From AP-15 sp963702685 (lineage in GTDB: Bacteria > Pseudomonadota > Alphaproteobacteria > ATCC43930 > CGMCC-115725): DNA of 64,000 nt. The notes beneath the pieces are model-generated. The model made no database searches. It was given only the letters and a program-made list of their open reading frames with translations, and was not told the origin of the DNA. Shown piece by piece: positions 9,060-18,315 of the stretch (position 1 is its first letter; each line of letters starts with the position of its first letter). The translations under genes and the position numbers were made by a program. The stretch lies in NCBI GenBank assembly GCA_963702685.1, contig CAVPDQ010000009.1:496001-560000 (forward strand). Direction: 5' to 3'.

Positions 9060-9638
9060 ATGCTGACGGTTTATATGTCGCCGGGGTCGAGCTCGATGGC
9101 GACGCATATTGCGCTGCACGAGGTGGGCGTCGCGTTCGAGTCGCGCTGGGTCTCGTTTGCCAAGCGCGAGCAGCACATGCCCGAATACCTGGCGCTCAAC
9201 CCGGAAGGCAAGGTCCCGGCGCTGATCATCGATGGGCGGGTCATGACCGAGGTGGCGGCGACGCTCTACTACCTCGCCAAGCGCTATCCCGAAGCGGCGC
9301 TGTGGCCGCAGGGCGGGATCGAAAAGGAGGCGGAGGCGATTTCGTGGATGTCGTTTATCGCCGCGACCGTGCATCCGGCGCGTCGGGCCGGCAACGAGCG
9401 CTGGCAGGAGGTGTTCGCCCTTACCGAGCAAAAATTTGGCAAGAGGGAATGGGCGGTCGGCCAATATTCGATCGCCGACATTCATCTGTTCCGCCTGTTC
9501 TGGCGCTTTTTTACGACCCTGAAGCCCGAGCCCGGCGCTTATCCCGGCCTTTACGGACATTACCAGCGGATGACGGCGCGGCCGGCGGTGCAGCGCACCT
9601 TGGAGATCGAATCGAAAGTCGGCTACCAGCTGCCGTGA
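9060..9638 (+). CDS. Glutathione S-transferase family protein
   Basis: 192 residues. The ATG at 9060 follows GGAGG (GCGGAGGAATTC), which fixes the start although the frame is open further upstream. The thioredoxin-like N-terminal domain has YMSPGSSSMATHIALHE with a Ser-rich active site, NPEGKVPALIIDG with the cis-Pro, and the glutathione-binding TEVAA. A short helical C-terminal domain follows (YSIADIHLFRL). GSTs of this group conjugate or reduce small electrophiles. It starts a run of closely spaced genes to 14180; the next gene overlaps by 4 nt. Confidence 0.85.
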   Translation: MLTVYMSPGSSSMATHIALHEVGVAFESRWVSFAKREQHMPEYLALNPEGKVPALIIDGRVMTEVAATLYYLAKRYPEAALWPQGGIEKEAEAISWMSFIAATVHPARRAGNERWQEVFALTEQKFGKREWAVGQYSIADIHLFRLFWRFFTTLKPEPGAYPGLYGHYQRMTARPAVQRTLEIESKVGYQLP

Positions 9639-10237
9639 CCCGGCCGGCGGCCGAGGAGCGGCACCGGCTCGAGGCGATCCTCCGCGCCGACCCCGATTTG
9701 ATGCGCCTCCTGGTGTGCCTGCGCGGCTTGCGCCTGCCGCAATGGCGGCTCGTCGCCGGCTGCCTCTATCAGACGGTGTGGAACGCCTTGACCGGGCGTG
9801 CCCGCGGCACCGGGATCAAGGATTACGACCTGATCTATTTCGACGGTTCCGATCTGTCCTGGGAGGCCGAGGACCGGATCATCCGCCTCGTCGCCGCGGC
9901 GACGCGGGACTGCGTCGGCCCGGTCGAGGCGCGCAACCAGGCGCGCGTTCATCTGTGGTTCGAAGGCCGCTTCGGCACCCCCTATCCGCCGCTCGCCTCG
10001 GCCGACGAAGCCCTGTCGCGCTACGCCTCGGTCGTGCACGCGGTCGGCGTGCGGCTCGATGACGACGATCGGCTCGACGTGGCCGCCCCGTTCGGCCTCG
10101 GCGACATGTTTGCGATGGTGATCCGGCCCAACCCGGCGCTCGACAACGCCGCCTCGCACCGCGCCAAGGCCCGGCGCGCGCAATCGATCTGGCCCGAAGT
10201 CACGGTGCGCCCCTGGCAGCAAGGAGGATCCGCATGA
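9635..10237 (+). CDS. Nucleotidyltransferase family protein (DUF925-like)
   Basis: 200 residues from a GTG at 9635 that overlaps the GST stop (GTGA). Family landmarks are CLYQTVWNALTG, the acidic DYDLIYFDGSDLSWEAED (metal-binding aspartates) and NQARVHLWFEGRFG. It belongs to the predicted NTP_transf_6 nucleotidyltransferases, whose substrate is not established. Its stop overlaps the ATG of the molybdenum hydroxylase gene (ATGA at 10234), so the three genes are probably translationally coupled. Confidence 0.8.
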   Translation: MTRPAAEERHRLEAILRADPDLMRLLVCLRGLRLPQWRLVAGCLYQTVWNALTGRARGTGIKDYDLIYFDGSDLSWEAEDRIIRLVAAATRDCVGPVEARNQARVHLWFEGRFGTPYPPLASADEALSRYASVVHAVGVRLDDDDRLDVAAPFGLGDMFAMVIRPNPALDNAASHRAKARRAQSIWPEVTVRPWQQGGSA

Positions 10238-12532
10238 CCGATCGCGCCGGGATCGGCGATCGCCCGAAGCGCCGCGAGGACCAGCGCTTTTTGACCGGCC
10301 GGGGACGCTATCTCGACGACCTCGCCTTTGCCGGGCTCGCGCACGCCGTCGTGCTGCGCTCGCCGCATGCGCATGCCCGGATCGGGCATATCGACGTGCG
10401 GGCGGCGCGTGCGGCGCCCGGCATCCTCGCCGTATTGACCGCCGCCGAGGTCAAGGCCGACGGATTAGAGCCGCTGCGGCCCGCGGCCGAGGCCAACACC
10501 CAGACCGGCGAGCCCTTTGCCTTTCTGCCGCAGCCGCTCTTGGCCGAGGGCAAGGTGCGCTGGGCCGGCGAGGCGGTCGCGCTGATCGTCGCCGAAACCC
10601 GCGACCAGGCGCTCGACGCCGCCGAGCTGGTGGCGGTCGATTATGCCCCGCTGCCGGCGGTGACGAGCGCCGCCGCCGCCCGCGCTCCCGGCGCACCGCA
10701 GCTCGCCGCCGAGGTGCCGGGCAATCTGTGCCTCGAATGGCATACGGGCGACCCCGGCGCGGTGGCGGCAGGCTTTGCCGCGGCGGCGCATGCCGTCGAA
10801 TTGCGCCTCGACAACCACCGCATCGTCACCAACCCGATCGAGCCGCGCGGCATCGTCGGGATTTGGGATGCGGCGACCGGCCGCTACACCGCCCATGTGT
10901 CGAGCCAGAGCCTGCACAACACCCGCGACCATGCGGCCCGCGCCTTGGGTGTCCCGGCCGCGGCCGTGCGGTTTGTGGCGCCGGATGTCGGCGGCGGCTT
11001 TGGCGCCAAGAACTTTATCTATCCCGAGCATGTGCTGATCTTGTGGGCGGCGAAACGCGTCGGCCGCCCGGTCAAGTGGATCGCCAGCCGCAGCGAGGTG
11101 TTTCTCGCCGACCATCAGGCGCGCGACCATGTGGCGAATGCGGCGCTGGCGCTCGATAGGGCGGGCCGGTTTCTGGCCTTGCGGATCGACAGCGCCGCCA
11201 ATCTCGGGGCGTATCTGGCGGGCAGCGCCGGCGGCGTGCAGACGTTTCAATATGCCTTTCTGCCCGGCACCGTCTATCGCATCCCGGCGATCGAGCTGAA
11301 TATCACGGCGGTGCTGACCAACACCGCGCCGATCGGCGTCAGCCGCGGGCCGGGCTATGCCGAGGCGGTCAACATCATCGAGCGGCTGATCGACCAGGCG
11401 GCGCGCGAATGCGGTTTCGACCGCGCCGAATTGCGGCGCCGCAACATGGTGCCGGCGGCGGCGATGCCGCTCAAAAACGCGTTTGGCAATCAGGTCGACA
11501 GCGGCGCCTTTGCCGAGACGTTCGACCGGGCGCTCGCCCGCGCCGATGTCGAGGGCTTTCCGGCGCGGCGCAAGGCGAGCGCGGCGCGCGGGCGGTTGCG
11601 CGGCCTCGGCTTTGCCTATCACATCAAGGCGACCGGCGGCACACCGCACGAAAATGTCGAAATCCGTTTCGAGGCCGACGGCACGGTATCGCTGATCACC
11701 GGCACCCAGACCATCGGCCAGGGCCACGAGACGACGTTTCCGCAAATTCTGGCCGACCGCCTCGGGCTCCCCAACGAATGGATCCATCTGGTTCAAGGCG
11801 ACACCGACCTGATCGCCAAGGGCGGCGGGCACGGCAGCTCGCGCGCGACCTATATGGGCGGCACCGCGATCTGGCATGCCGCGGACGAGGTCATCGCCAA
11901 GGGCCGGCACCTCGCTGCCGAGATGCTGGAGGCGGCCGAAGCCGATATCCGCTTTGCCGACGGCGAGTTTGTCGTCGCCGGGACCGACCGCCGCGTGACG
12001 CTCCTCGATGTCGCCGCCGCAGCGCGCGTCAGGAATACGCCGCTCGACACCTACCATTACTGGGAGCGGGAATGGATGACCTTCCCAAACGGCGCGCATG
12101 TCGTCGAGGTCGAGATCGAGCGCGACACCGGGCAGGTCCGCCTCGCGCGCTACACCGCGGTCGATGATTACGGTGTGCTGGTCAACCCGATGATCGCGGC
12201 CGGGCAGGCGCATGGCGCGATCGCCCAGGGTGCGGGCCAGGCGCTCTTCGAGCATGCCGGCTACGACGCCGGCACCGGCCAGCTCGCCGCCGGCTCGTTG
12301 CTCGACTACGCGCTTGCCGCGGGCCGACGATCTCGTCGCCTTCGATCTCGGCTTCAACCCGACGCGGTGCACGACCAACCCGCTCGGCGTCAAAGGCTGC
12401 GGCGAAGCGGGGGCGGTCGCCGCCTTCCCGGCCATCGCCAACGCGATCCTCGATGCGCTCGCACCCTTTGGCGTGAGCGAGCTCGCGGGGCCCGCTTCGC
12501 GCGCGCCGATCTGGCGTATGATCGGCAGTTGA
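10234..12532 (+). pseudogene. Xanthine dehydrogenase/CoxL-family molybdopterin subunit, frameshifted
   Basis: About 765 residues when repaired. The N-terminus (KRREDQRFLTGRGRYLDD) and the molybdopterin-binding glycine loop DVGGGFGAKN are typical of xanthine dehydrogenase-family large subunits. The loop SRGPGYAEA replaces the AYRGAGR of CO dehydrogenases, so the substrate is not CO. The frame breaks at about 12316: LLDYAL is followed by one extra G, and the +1 frame continues PRADDLVAFDLGFNPT to the stop at 12532. The active-site Glu motif (GVKGCGEAGA) is after the break. No FeS or FAD subunit is adjacent, which is unusual. It starts within the nucleotidyltransferase stop and is followed after 21 nt by the 2OG oxygenase. 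Confidence 0.8.
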
Positions 12533-12553
12533 GAAAGCGATCGGGAGAAAACA

Positions 12554-13603
12554 ATGAACCTGTTCGAGCGCTATCGGGTCGCCGATGCCGCGGCGGCGGC
12601 CGAGCGAATTCCGGTCATCGATTACGGGTCCTATTTTGCCGGCGAGACAGGGGCGCTCGAACGCGTCGCGGCCGAGGTCGGGCACGCCTGCGAGGAAATC
12701 GGCTTTTTCTACGCGCTGAACCACGGCGTCCCCGAGGCGCTGATCGAGCGCGCCTTTGCCGCCGCACGCCGGTTCCACGCCTTGCCGCTCGAAACCAAGC
12801 TGGCGCTGCGGCTCAACCAGAACAATATCGGCTATCTGCCGATAAACGCCTCGGTCCAGGGCGCCTCGACCGTGCACAAGGCGACAAAGCCCAACCAGAA
12901 CGAAAGCTTTTTTATCAGCCACGACCGCGCTCCCGACCATCCCGACGTGATCGCCGGGAAGCCGTTGCGCGGGCGCAACCAGTGGCCGCCGGAAGAGCCC
13001 GGCCTGCGCGCCGACATGATGGAGTATTTTGCGGCGCTGGGTGCGCTGTGCGACCGCATGCTGCCGCCCTTTGCCGTGGCGCTCGGCATGCCGCCCGATT
13101 TCTTCGCGCCCTATTTTGCCGGCGAGGGCCACGCCAATCTGCGTCTTTTGCACTACCCGCCGCAGCAAACGACCGAGGACAACGTCTTTGGCCAGGGGCC
13201 GCACACCGACAACAGCTTTATGACGGCGCTGGCGCGCACCGAGGTGCCGGGTCTGGCGGTGAGGCTGCCCTCAGGGGAATGGTTTGCGCCGCCGGTCATA
13301 TCCGGCACGCTCTTGATCAATCTCGGCAACATCATGCGGCGCTGGTCGAACGACCGCTTCCTGTCGACCCCGCACGGCGTGCTCAACGATTCAGGCACCG
13401 ACCGCTATTCGATCGCCTATTTTCACAGCCCGAACCCCGACCGGGTCATCGCGTGCCTGCCCAGCTGCACCGGCCCCGACAATCCGCCGCGCTACCCGCC
13501 CGCCCTCTATCGCGACCTCGTGCTCGAGTTTTATCGGGCGAATTATTTCCACCAGAAAGGCCACCGCTCGGCCGCGGCGCAATCGGCCGCGGCGGCGGAC
13601 TGA
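12554..13603 (+). CDS. 2-oxoglutarate-Fe(II) oxygenase, isopenicillin N synthase-like
   Basis: 349 residues. N-terminal DIOX_N-type region (IPVIDYGSYF, GFFYALNHGVPEALIE) and a C-terminal jelly roll. Iron ligands are visible as HTD in GPHTDNSFMT (about residue 216) and His in TPHGVLN (about 272). The 2-oxoglutarate-binding RxS is in DRYSIAYFHSP (about 282). All catalytic residues are present, so the enzyme should be active in hydroxylation, desaturation or ring formation on a small molecule. ATG with GGGAG upstream. It lies in the 9060-14180 operon between the molybdenum hydroxylase and the cupin gene, suggesting successive oxidations of one substrate. Confidence 0.88.
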   Translation: MNLFERYRVADAAAAAERIPVIDYGSYFAGETGALERVAAEVGHACEEIGFFYALNHGVPEALIERAFAAARRFHALPLETKLALRLNQNNIGYLPINASVQGASTVHKATKPNQNESFFISHDRAPDHPDVIAGKPLRGRNQWPPEEPGLRADMMEYFAALGALCDRMLPPFAVALGMPPDFFAPYFAGEGHANLRLLHYPPQQTTEDNVFGQGPHTDNSFMTALARTEVPGLAVRLPSGEWFAPPVISGTLLINLGNIMRRWSNDRFLSTPHGVLNDSGTDRYSIAYFHSPNPDRVIACLPSCTGPDNPPRYPPALYRDLVLEFYRANYFHQKGHRSAAAQSAAAAD

Positions 13604-13622
13604 CCGGAACCGGAGAAAGTAC

Positions 13623-14180
13623 ATGTTCGATCCCGACCGCTTTATCGAGGAATGCCGCGCCGCAGTCGCCGCCGACCCGACGCACAAGACGGCGCGCGAG
13701 GTGGTGGCGCGCGCGGTGTCCGATCCCGCCGCGGTGCTGGCCGCGCTCGGCGAGCCGGCGCAGGCCGGCGTCACGCCGCTCCACCGTTCGCCGGAATTGA
13801 CGATCCTCAACGTCGTCTGGGCGCCGCGCATGACCATCATGCCGCACAACCACCTGATGTGGGCGGTGATCGGGGTCTATAGCGGGCGCGAGGACAACAT
13901 CTTCTGGCGCCGGCTGCCGGGCGACGCGCGTGGGCTGATCGAAGCGGCCGGGGCGAAGTCGCTGGGCGCGCGCTGCGCCGAGCCGCTGGGCCGCGACGTC
14001 ATTCATTCGGTGACCAACCCGCTCGACCGCCTGACCGGGGCGATCCACGTCTATGGCGGCGACTTTTTTGCGGTCAGCCGCAGCGAGTGGGACCCGGAGA
14101 GCTTGCTCGAAGGCTGCTACGATCTGCCGAAGAACATGCGTCGCTTCGAGGAGGCGAACCGCGCTCTCGCCGCAGCTTGA
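13623..14180 (+). CDS. Cupin protein of the cysteine dioxygenase-like superfamily
   Basis: 185 residues, ATG preceded by GGAGAA. The HNH motif in MPHNHLMWAVIGVYSG (about residue 75) and a later His (RDVIHSVTN) fit the metal ligands of the double-stranded beta-helix family that includes cysteine and thiol dioxygenases. HVYGGDFFAV closes the barrel. Homologues are usually annotated only as metal-dependent enzymes. It lies 19 nt after the 2OG oxygenase and ends the operon. Confidence 0.75.
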   Translation: MFDPDRFIEECRAAVAADPTHKTAREVVARAVSDPAAVLAALGEPAQAGVTPLHRSPELTILNVVWAPRMTIMPHNHLMWAVIGVYSGREDNIFWRRLPGDARGLIEAAGAKSLGARCAEPLGRDVIHSVTNPLDRLTGAIHVYGGDFFAVSRSEWDPESLLEGCYDLPKNMRRFEEANRALAAA

Positions 14181-14304
14181 GCAGCCGGCGGTGGCCGAGA
14201 AAGGCGGTGACGCTGAAAGGCCGCGCGGCTGCCGGCAGGCGGCTCGAACAGCGGACGCATCTCCATTCAGGAATTGCTAACCCTTGTTGCTTATCACGGT
14301 CGGC

Positions 14305-15282
14305 ATGGATCTGTCGGTCGTCATTCCGGTTTGCGACGAGGCCGAAGCGCTCGGCGAATTGTATGAGGCGCTGACCGCGACATTGGACCGGCTGCCGCTC
14401 AGCGCCGAAATCGTCTTTGTCGATGACGGGTCGAGCGACGGCTCGGGCGCCATCCTCGATCGGCTCGCGCATAGCGATGCGCGCGTTCAGGTGCTGCATT
14501 TCCGACGCAATTACGGCCAGACCGCCGCGCTGATGGCGGCTTTCCAGCATTGCACCGGCGATGTCGTGATCCCGATGGACGGCGACGGCCAGAACGACCC
14601 CGAGGACATCCCGCGATTGCTGGAAAAGCTCGCCGAAGGCTTTGACGTGGTTTCGGGGTGGCGCACGCTGCGCGACGACCGGCTGTCGCGGCGGTTGCCG
14701 TCGGCGGTGGCGAACCGGCTGATCTCGTCTTTCTTCGGCCTGCGGCTGCACGATTACGGCTGCACCCTCAAAGCCTACCGGCGCGAGGTCATCGAAGACG
14801 TGCGGCTCTATGGCGAAATGCACCGCTATATCCCGATCTATGCGGCGGCGCAGGGAGGCCGCGTTGCCGAATTGCCGGTCAAGCACCATGCGCGCCGGCA
14901 TGGCCGGTCGAAATACGGGTTCGGGCGAATTCTTCGAGTTTCGCTCGACTTGATTATCTTATATTTTATTGGCCGTGCTTTTGACCGGCCGATGCAGTTC
15001 TTCGGCAAGCTCGGCCTATTTTTTTGGATGCTGTCGTTGCTGACGTTCTGCTGGGCGCTGGCGCTCAAATTCGGGCAAGGGATCACGCTGATCCAGACGC
15101 CGTTGCCGCTGGTCGCCGCGACGATCGGGCTGTCCGGCGTGCTGTTCATCCTGCTCGGCATCATCGCCGAGGTGCAGGCGCGGATTTACTTCGAGGCTTG
15201 CGGCAAGCCGCCCTACAAAATCTCGCGCGTGGTGCAGTATTCGGCCGTGGTGCGCCCGTTGGCGCTGGCACGCAAATGGTAG
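14305..15282 (+). CDS. Family 2 glycosyltransferase (GtrB/DPM-like) with two C-terminal membrane helices
   Basis: 325 residues from ATG 14305 (MDLSVVIPVCDEAEAL); an upstream TTG at 14284 is less likely. The GT-A motifs are FVDDGSSDGS, the DxD region PMDGDGQNDPED, and the acceptor-side loop RHGRSKYG. Two long hydrophobic segments near the C-terminus (FFGKLGLFFWMLSLLTF and LVAATIGLSGVLFILLGI) anchor it. Such enzymes transfer a sugar from a nucleotide donor to polyprenyl phosphate. The asparagine synthase gene follows after 4 nt, so a surface glycan pathway is likely. Confidence 0.88.
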   Translation: MDLSVVIPVCDEAEALGELYEALTATLDRLPLSAEIVFVDDGSSDGSGAILDRLAHSDARVQVLHFRRNYGQTAALMAAFQHCTGDVVIPMDGDGQNDPEDIPRLLEKLAEGFDVVSGWRTLRDDRLSRRLPSAVANRLISSFFGLRLHDYGCTLKAYRREVIEDVRLYGEMHRYIPIYAAAQGGRVAELPVKHHARRHGRSKYGFGRILRVSLDLIILYFIGRAFDRPMQFFGKLGLFFWMLSLLTFCWALALKFGQGITLIQTPLPLVAATIGLSGVLFILLGIIAEVQARIYFEACGKPPYKISRVVQYSAVVRPLALARKW

Positions 15283-15286
15283 CCTG

Positions 15287-17191
15287 ATGTGCGGCATCGC
15301 CGGGTTCACCCAACCGGCCCCTGGCGCCCACGCCATCCTCGCGGCGATGAACGCGGCGCTGGCTCATCGCGGCCCCGACGCGTGCGGCGGGTTTGTCGAT
15401 GACCGCATAGCGCTCGGCCATACGCGTCTTGCGATCATCGACCGCGCCGGCGGCGCCCAGCCGCGGGTCGATCCGGCAACCGGCGACGCGCTGGTGTTCA
15501 ACGGCGAAATCTACGGCTACCGGGCGCTCGCCGCCGAGCTCGGCGGCGCCGGTGTGGCATTGCGCGACCGCTCCGATACCGAGATCCTGTTCCAGCTGAT
15601 CCGCCGCGACGGCATCCGCCGCGCCATCGAGCGGATCGACGGCATGTTTGCCTTTGCCTTTCGCGACGGCGCCAGCGGGGCGCTCCATCTGGTTCGCGAC
15701 CGGTTTGGCGAAAAGCCGCTCTATTTCGGCCGGTCGCCGCGCGGCCTCGTCTTCGCGTCGGAGGCGCCGGCGCTGCTGCGCCATCCCGCTTTTGCCGAGA
15801 CCGGGCTCGACCGCCGGGCCGCCTATCGATTTCTGCTGTTCGAATATTTGCCGGGCACGGCCTCCGGCTGGCAGGGGATCGCCAAGCTCGAGCCCGGCAC
15901 CATGCTGACCGCGACGCGGCACGGCATCACGATCGAGCGCTATTGGCGCCCGCCGCTGCCGGACCGTGCCGCCCGGCCGACCGAAGGCGAAGCGATCGAG
16001 CGGCTCGATGCGCTCCTCTCCGAAGCGGTGCGCGACCGCGTCGTCGCCGATGTGCCGCTCGGCATTTTTTTGTCGGGCGGGCTCGATTCGAGCCTGGTCG
16101 CCGCGTTCGCCAGCCATGCCGCCCCGGACCTTTGTGCCTTCAGCGTGCGCATTGGCCGGCAGGGTTTCGACGAGACCCCGCACGCGGCCGAAATCGCCCG
16201 CCATCTGGGGCTGCGGCACGAAATCGTCGATCTCGGCGATCGCGATCTCGGCGCCGCGTTCGCGGCGGTGAGCGACCGGCTCGGCGAGCCGCTCGCCGAT
16301 TCGTCGCTGTTGCCGACCTGGCTCGTTTGCCGGGCGGCGCGGCGCTCGATGACCGTCGCGCTTGGTGGCGACGGTGCCGACGAGCTGTTTCTCGGTTATC
16401 CGAATTTCGCGGTGCAGCGCTTTGCCGCGCTGATGCGGTGCTGCCCCGCGGCGCTCGCCGCTGCGGTCGAGCGGCTGATCGGGATGCTCCCCGGCGGCGA
16501 AGGCTATATGAGCCGGCGTTTTCTCGCGGCCCAATTGGCCCAAGGCTTTGGCGCCGCAACGGCGCGGCAATCGTTTTTGTGGATGGCGCCGTTCGGGCCG
16601 GCGCGGATGGCTTCGCTTTGGCAACCCGCGGCGGTCCCCCCGGACCTCATGCTCGACGACGCCTTTGCGCCGGTCGATCGCCGCGCCGCCGAAGCCGGCG
16701 ATGTCGGCGCGGTGGAACGCCTCGCCTACCAGCTGCTGACGACCTATCTGCCTGAGAATATTCTGACCAAAACCGACCGCGCCGCGATGCTCAACGGCTT
16801 CGAGCTGCGCGCGCCGTTTCTCGGCCGTGCGATCGCCGAATATGCCTGCCGCCTGCCGCTCGACTTAAAGCTGCGAGGCGGCGTCAAAAAATACATCCTC
16901 AAGCGGCTCGCCAGCCGCTATCTGCCCGCATCGATTGTCCATCGCAAAAAGCATGGTTTTGCCGTGCCGATCGGCGGCCTGATCAGGACCTTGTTCCGCG
17001 ACCAATGCCGCGATGTGCTGATGTCGGGGGCGAACCCCGTAGCCGGGTGGTTCCGGCGCGACACGATCGAGGCGCTGTGGCGCGAGCACGATGCCGGAGA
17101 GGCCGACCACGGCAAAAAGCTCTGGGCGCTCTATGTGCTGTTCACGGTCGCCCTCCGCCAGAACAGCCCGCGCATGGCAGCGGCGGCATGA
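15287..17191 (+). CDS. asnB: Asparagine synthase (glutamine-hydrolysing)
   Basis: 634 residues. Cys2 of MCGIAGF is the glutaminase nucleophile; AHRGPDACG and NGEIYGYRAL complete the class II amidotransferase domain. The ATP pyrophosphatase loop is SGGLDSS (about residue 264), and the synthetase domain continues with LGGDGADELFLGYPNF. All key residues are present. Between a glycosyltransferase and a methyltransferase, it may amidate a sugar or uronic acid in polysaccharide synthesis rather than make free asparagine, as proposed for many cluster-linked AsnB proteins. The next gene overlaps its stop (ATGA). Confidence 0.88.
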   Translation: MCGIAGFTQPAPGAHAILAAMNAALAHRGPDACGGFVDDRIALGHTRLAIIDRAGGAQPRVDPATGDALVFNGEIYGYRALAAELGGAGVALRDRSDTEILFQLIRRDGIRRAIERIDGMFAFAFRDGASGALHLVRDRFGEKPLYFGRSPRGLVFASEAPALLRHPAFAETGLDRRAAYRFLLFEYLPGTASGWQGIAKLEPGTMLTATRHGITIERYWRPPLPDRAARPTEGEAIERLDALLSEAVRDRVVADVPLGIFLSGGLDSSLVAAFASHAAPDLCAFSVRIGRQGFDETPHAAEIARHLGLRHEIVDLGDRDLGAAFAAVSDRLGEPLADSSLLPTWLVCRAARRSMTVALGGDGADELFLGYPNFAVQRFAALMRCCPAALAAAVERLIGMLPGGEGYMSRRFLAAQLAQGFGAATARQSFLWMAPFGPARMASLWQPAAVPPDLMLDDAFAPVDRRAAEAGDVGAVERLAYQLLTTYLPENILTKTDRAAMLNGFELRAPFLGRAIAEYACRLPLDLKLRGGVKKYILKRLASRYLPASIVHRKKHGFAVPIGGLIRTLFRDQCRDVLMSGANPVAGWFRRDTIEALWREHDAGEADHGKKLWALYVLFTVALRQNSPRMAAAA

Positions 17192-17988
17192 GCGAGCTGG
17201 CGTGGCGCGATCGCGGCGGATCGCCCGACCGGTTCGGCTATGAATGGGGCGCCTATGCCGAAATCCTGCCCGGGCACGAGGAGCAGTTCCGGCGCTGGAC
17301 CGCCGCCCTCGGCGCCGCGGACTGGGCCGGGAAGGAGTTTCTCGATGTCGGCTGCGGCATGGGGCGCAACAGCTTCTGGGCGCTCAGATCTGGCGCCGCC
17401 GGCGGGGTGGCGGTCGATATCGACGACCGGTCGCTGGCGAGCGCGCGGCGCAATCTGCGGTTCTTCCCAGCGGTCCGCGTGATGCGGGCGAGCGCCTACG
17501 ACCTGCCGTTCCGGGACCGTTTCGACCTCGCTTTCTCGATTGGCGTGATCCATCACCTCGAACTGCCGCAGCAGGCGCTCGATGCGATGGCGCGCGCGGT
17601 CAAGCCGGGCGGCCGGGTGCTGATCTGGGTCTACGGGCTGGAAAACAACCGCTGGCTCTTGCGGCTGCTCGACCCGGTGCGGCGCAGATTGCTGAGCCGG
17701 TTGCCGATCGGCCTGACGCACCACCTGTCGCTCTACCCGGCTGCGATGATCTGGGGATTGTTGCGGCTCGGGCTGCGCCCGACCGAATATTTCCGGCTGA
17801 TCGCCGGCTTCGATTTCGGCCATCTGCGAGCGATCGTGTTCGATCAGATGCTGCCGCGGATCGCCCATTATTGGCCGCGCGAGACCGTGGCGCAGATGAT
17901 GGCGCGGGCCGGACTCGTCGATATCCGGCTCGTCTGGGTAAACGAGATCTCGTGGTCGGCCGTCGCCACCAGACCCGAGCGCGCATAG
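17188..17988 (+). CDS. Class I SAM-dependent methyltransferase
   Basis: 266 residues from ATG 17188, overlapping the asnB stop by 4 nt. Motif I is EFLDVGCGMGRNS (about residue 52), motif II an acidic GVAVDIDDRSL, and the post-I/IV region AFSIGVIHHLELP. The C-terminal part, with RIAHYWPRETVAQMMARAG, resembles methyltransferases of O-antigen and lipid-linked glycan clusters. Target unknown. It is last in the glycosyltransferase-asnB-methyltransferase unit. Confidence 0.85.
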   Translation: MSELAWRDRGGSPDRFGYEWGAYAEILPGHEEQFRRWTAALGAADWAGKEFLDVGCGMGRNSFWALRSGAAGGVAVDIDDRSLASARRNLRFFPAVRVMRASAYDLPFRDRFDLAFSIGVIHHLELPQQALDAMARAVKPGGRVLIWVYGLENNRWLLRLLDPVRRRLLSRLPIGLTHHLSLYPAAMIWGLLRLGLRPTEYFRLIAGFDFGHLRAIVFDQMLPRIAHYWPRETVAQMMARAGLVDIRLVWVNEISWSAVATRPERA

Positions 17989-18095
17989 CTTTCCGATGCA
18001 AGATCCGATTAGCTGGAAGCGCTCTCCAATCCCCTCTGCCGGACTTGCTCCGGCCGTCTCGGTCTTTTCGTTCTGGCATCTGCGCATCGGACGTG

Positions 18096-18128
18096 GCCCC
18101 CCGGGTCAAGCCGGATCAAGCCCGGGGG
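18096..18128. repeat. REP-like hairpin
   Basis: CCCCCCGGG and CCCGGGGG arms around a GTCAAGCCGGATCAAGC core, the common alphaproteobacterial CCGGGTCAAGCCCGG type of repeat. It lies downstream of the methyltransferase and could also stop transcription. Confidence 0.5.
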
Positions 18129-18168
18129 AGGCGAGAAAGCTCGAGATGCTCCAATCTGAGAGCATGGC

Positions 18169-18315
18169 TCAGATTACAATTTGTGGCTGTGATAATCTGG
18201 CCAACCGCCGCATGAGCAGCTTTACGCTGGCGAGAAACAGCCATGCGAGGGCGCTTTCCAGGGTCGCTTCAAAGCCCTTGGCGAGCCGTCGGTTGCGATT
18301 GAGCCAAGCAAAGAG
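18169..18315 (-). pseudogene. IS5-family transposase C-terminal remnant
   Basis: The minus frame ending in a TGA at 18169-18171 reads FAWLNRNRRLAKGFEATLES, then ALAWLFLASVKLLMRRLA. This is the conserved C-terminus of IS5/IS1182-like DDE transposases. The frame stops (TAG) only two codons upstream of this motif, at 18319-18321, so everything N-terminal is gone. The break coincides with the left side of the IS110-type transposase gene. Confidence 0.75.

Noticed and set aside
10465..12441. 658-codon minus-strand frame opposite the molybdenum hydroxylase
   Set aside because: Shadow frame; the plus-strand protein has clear cofactor motifs.
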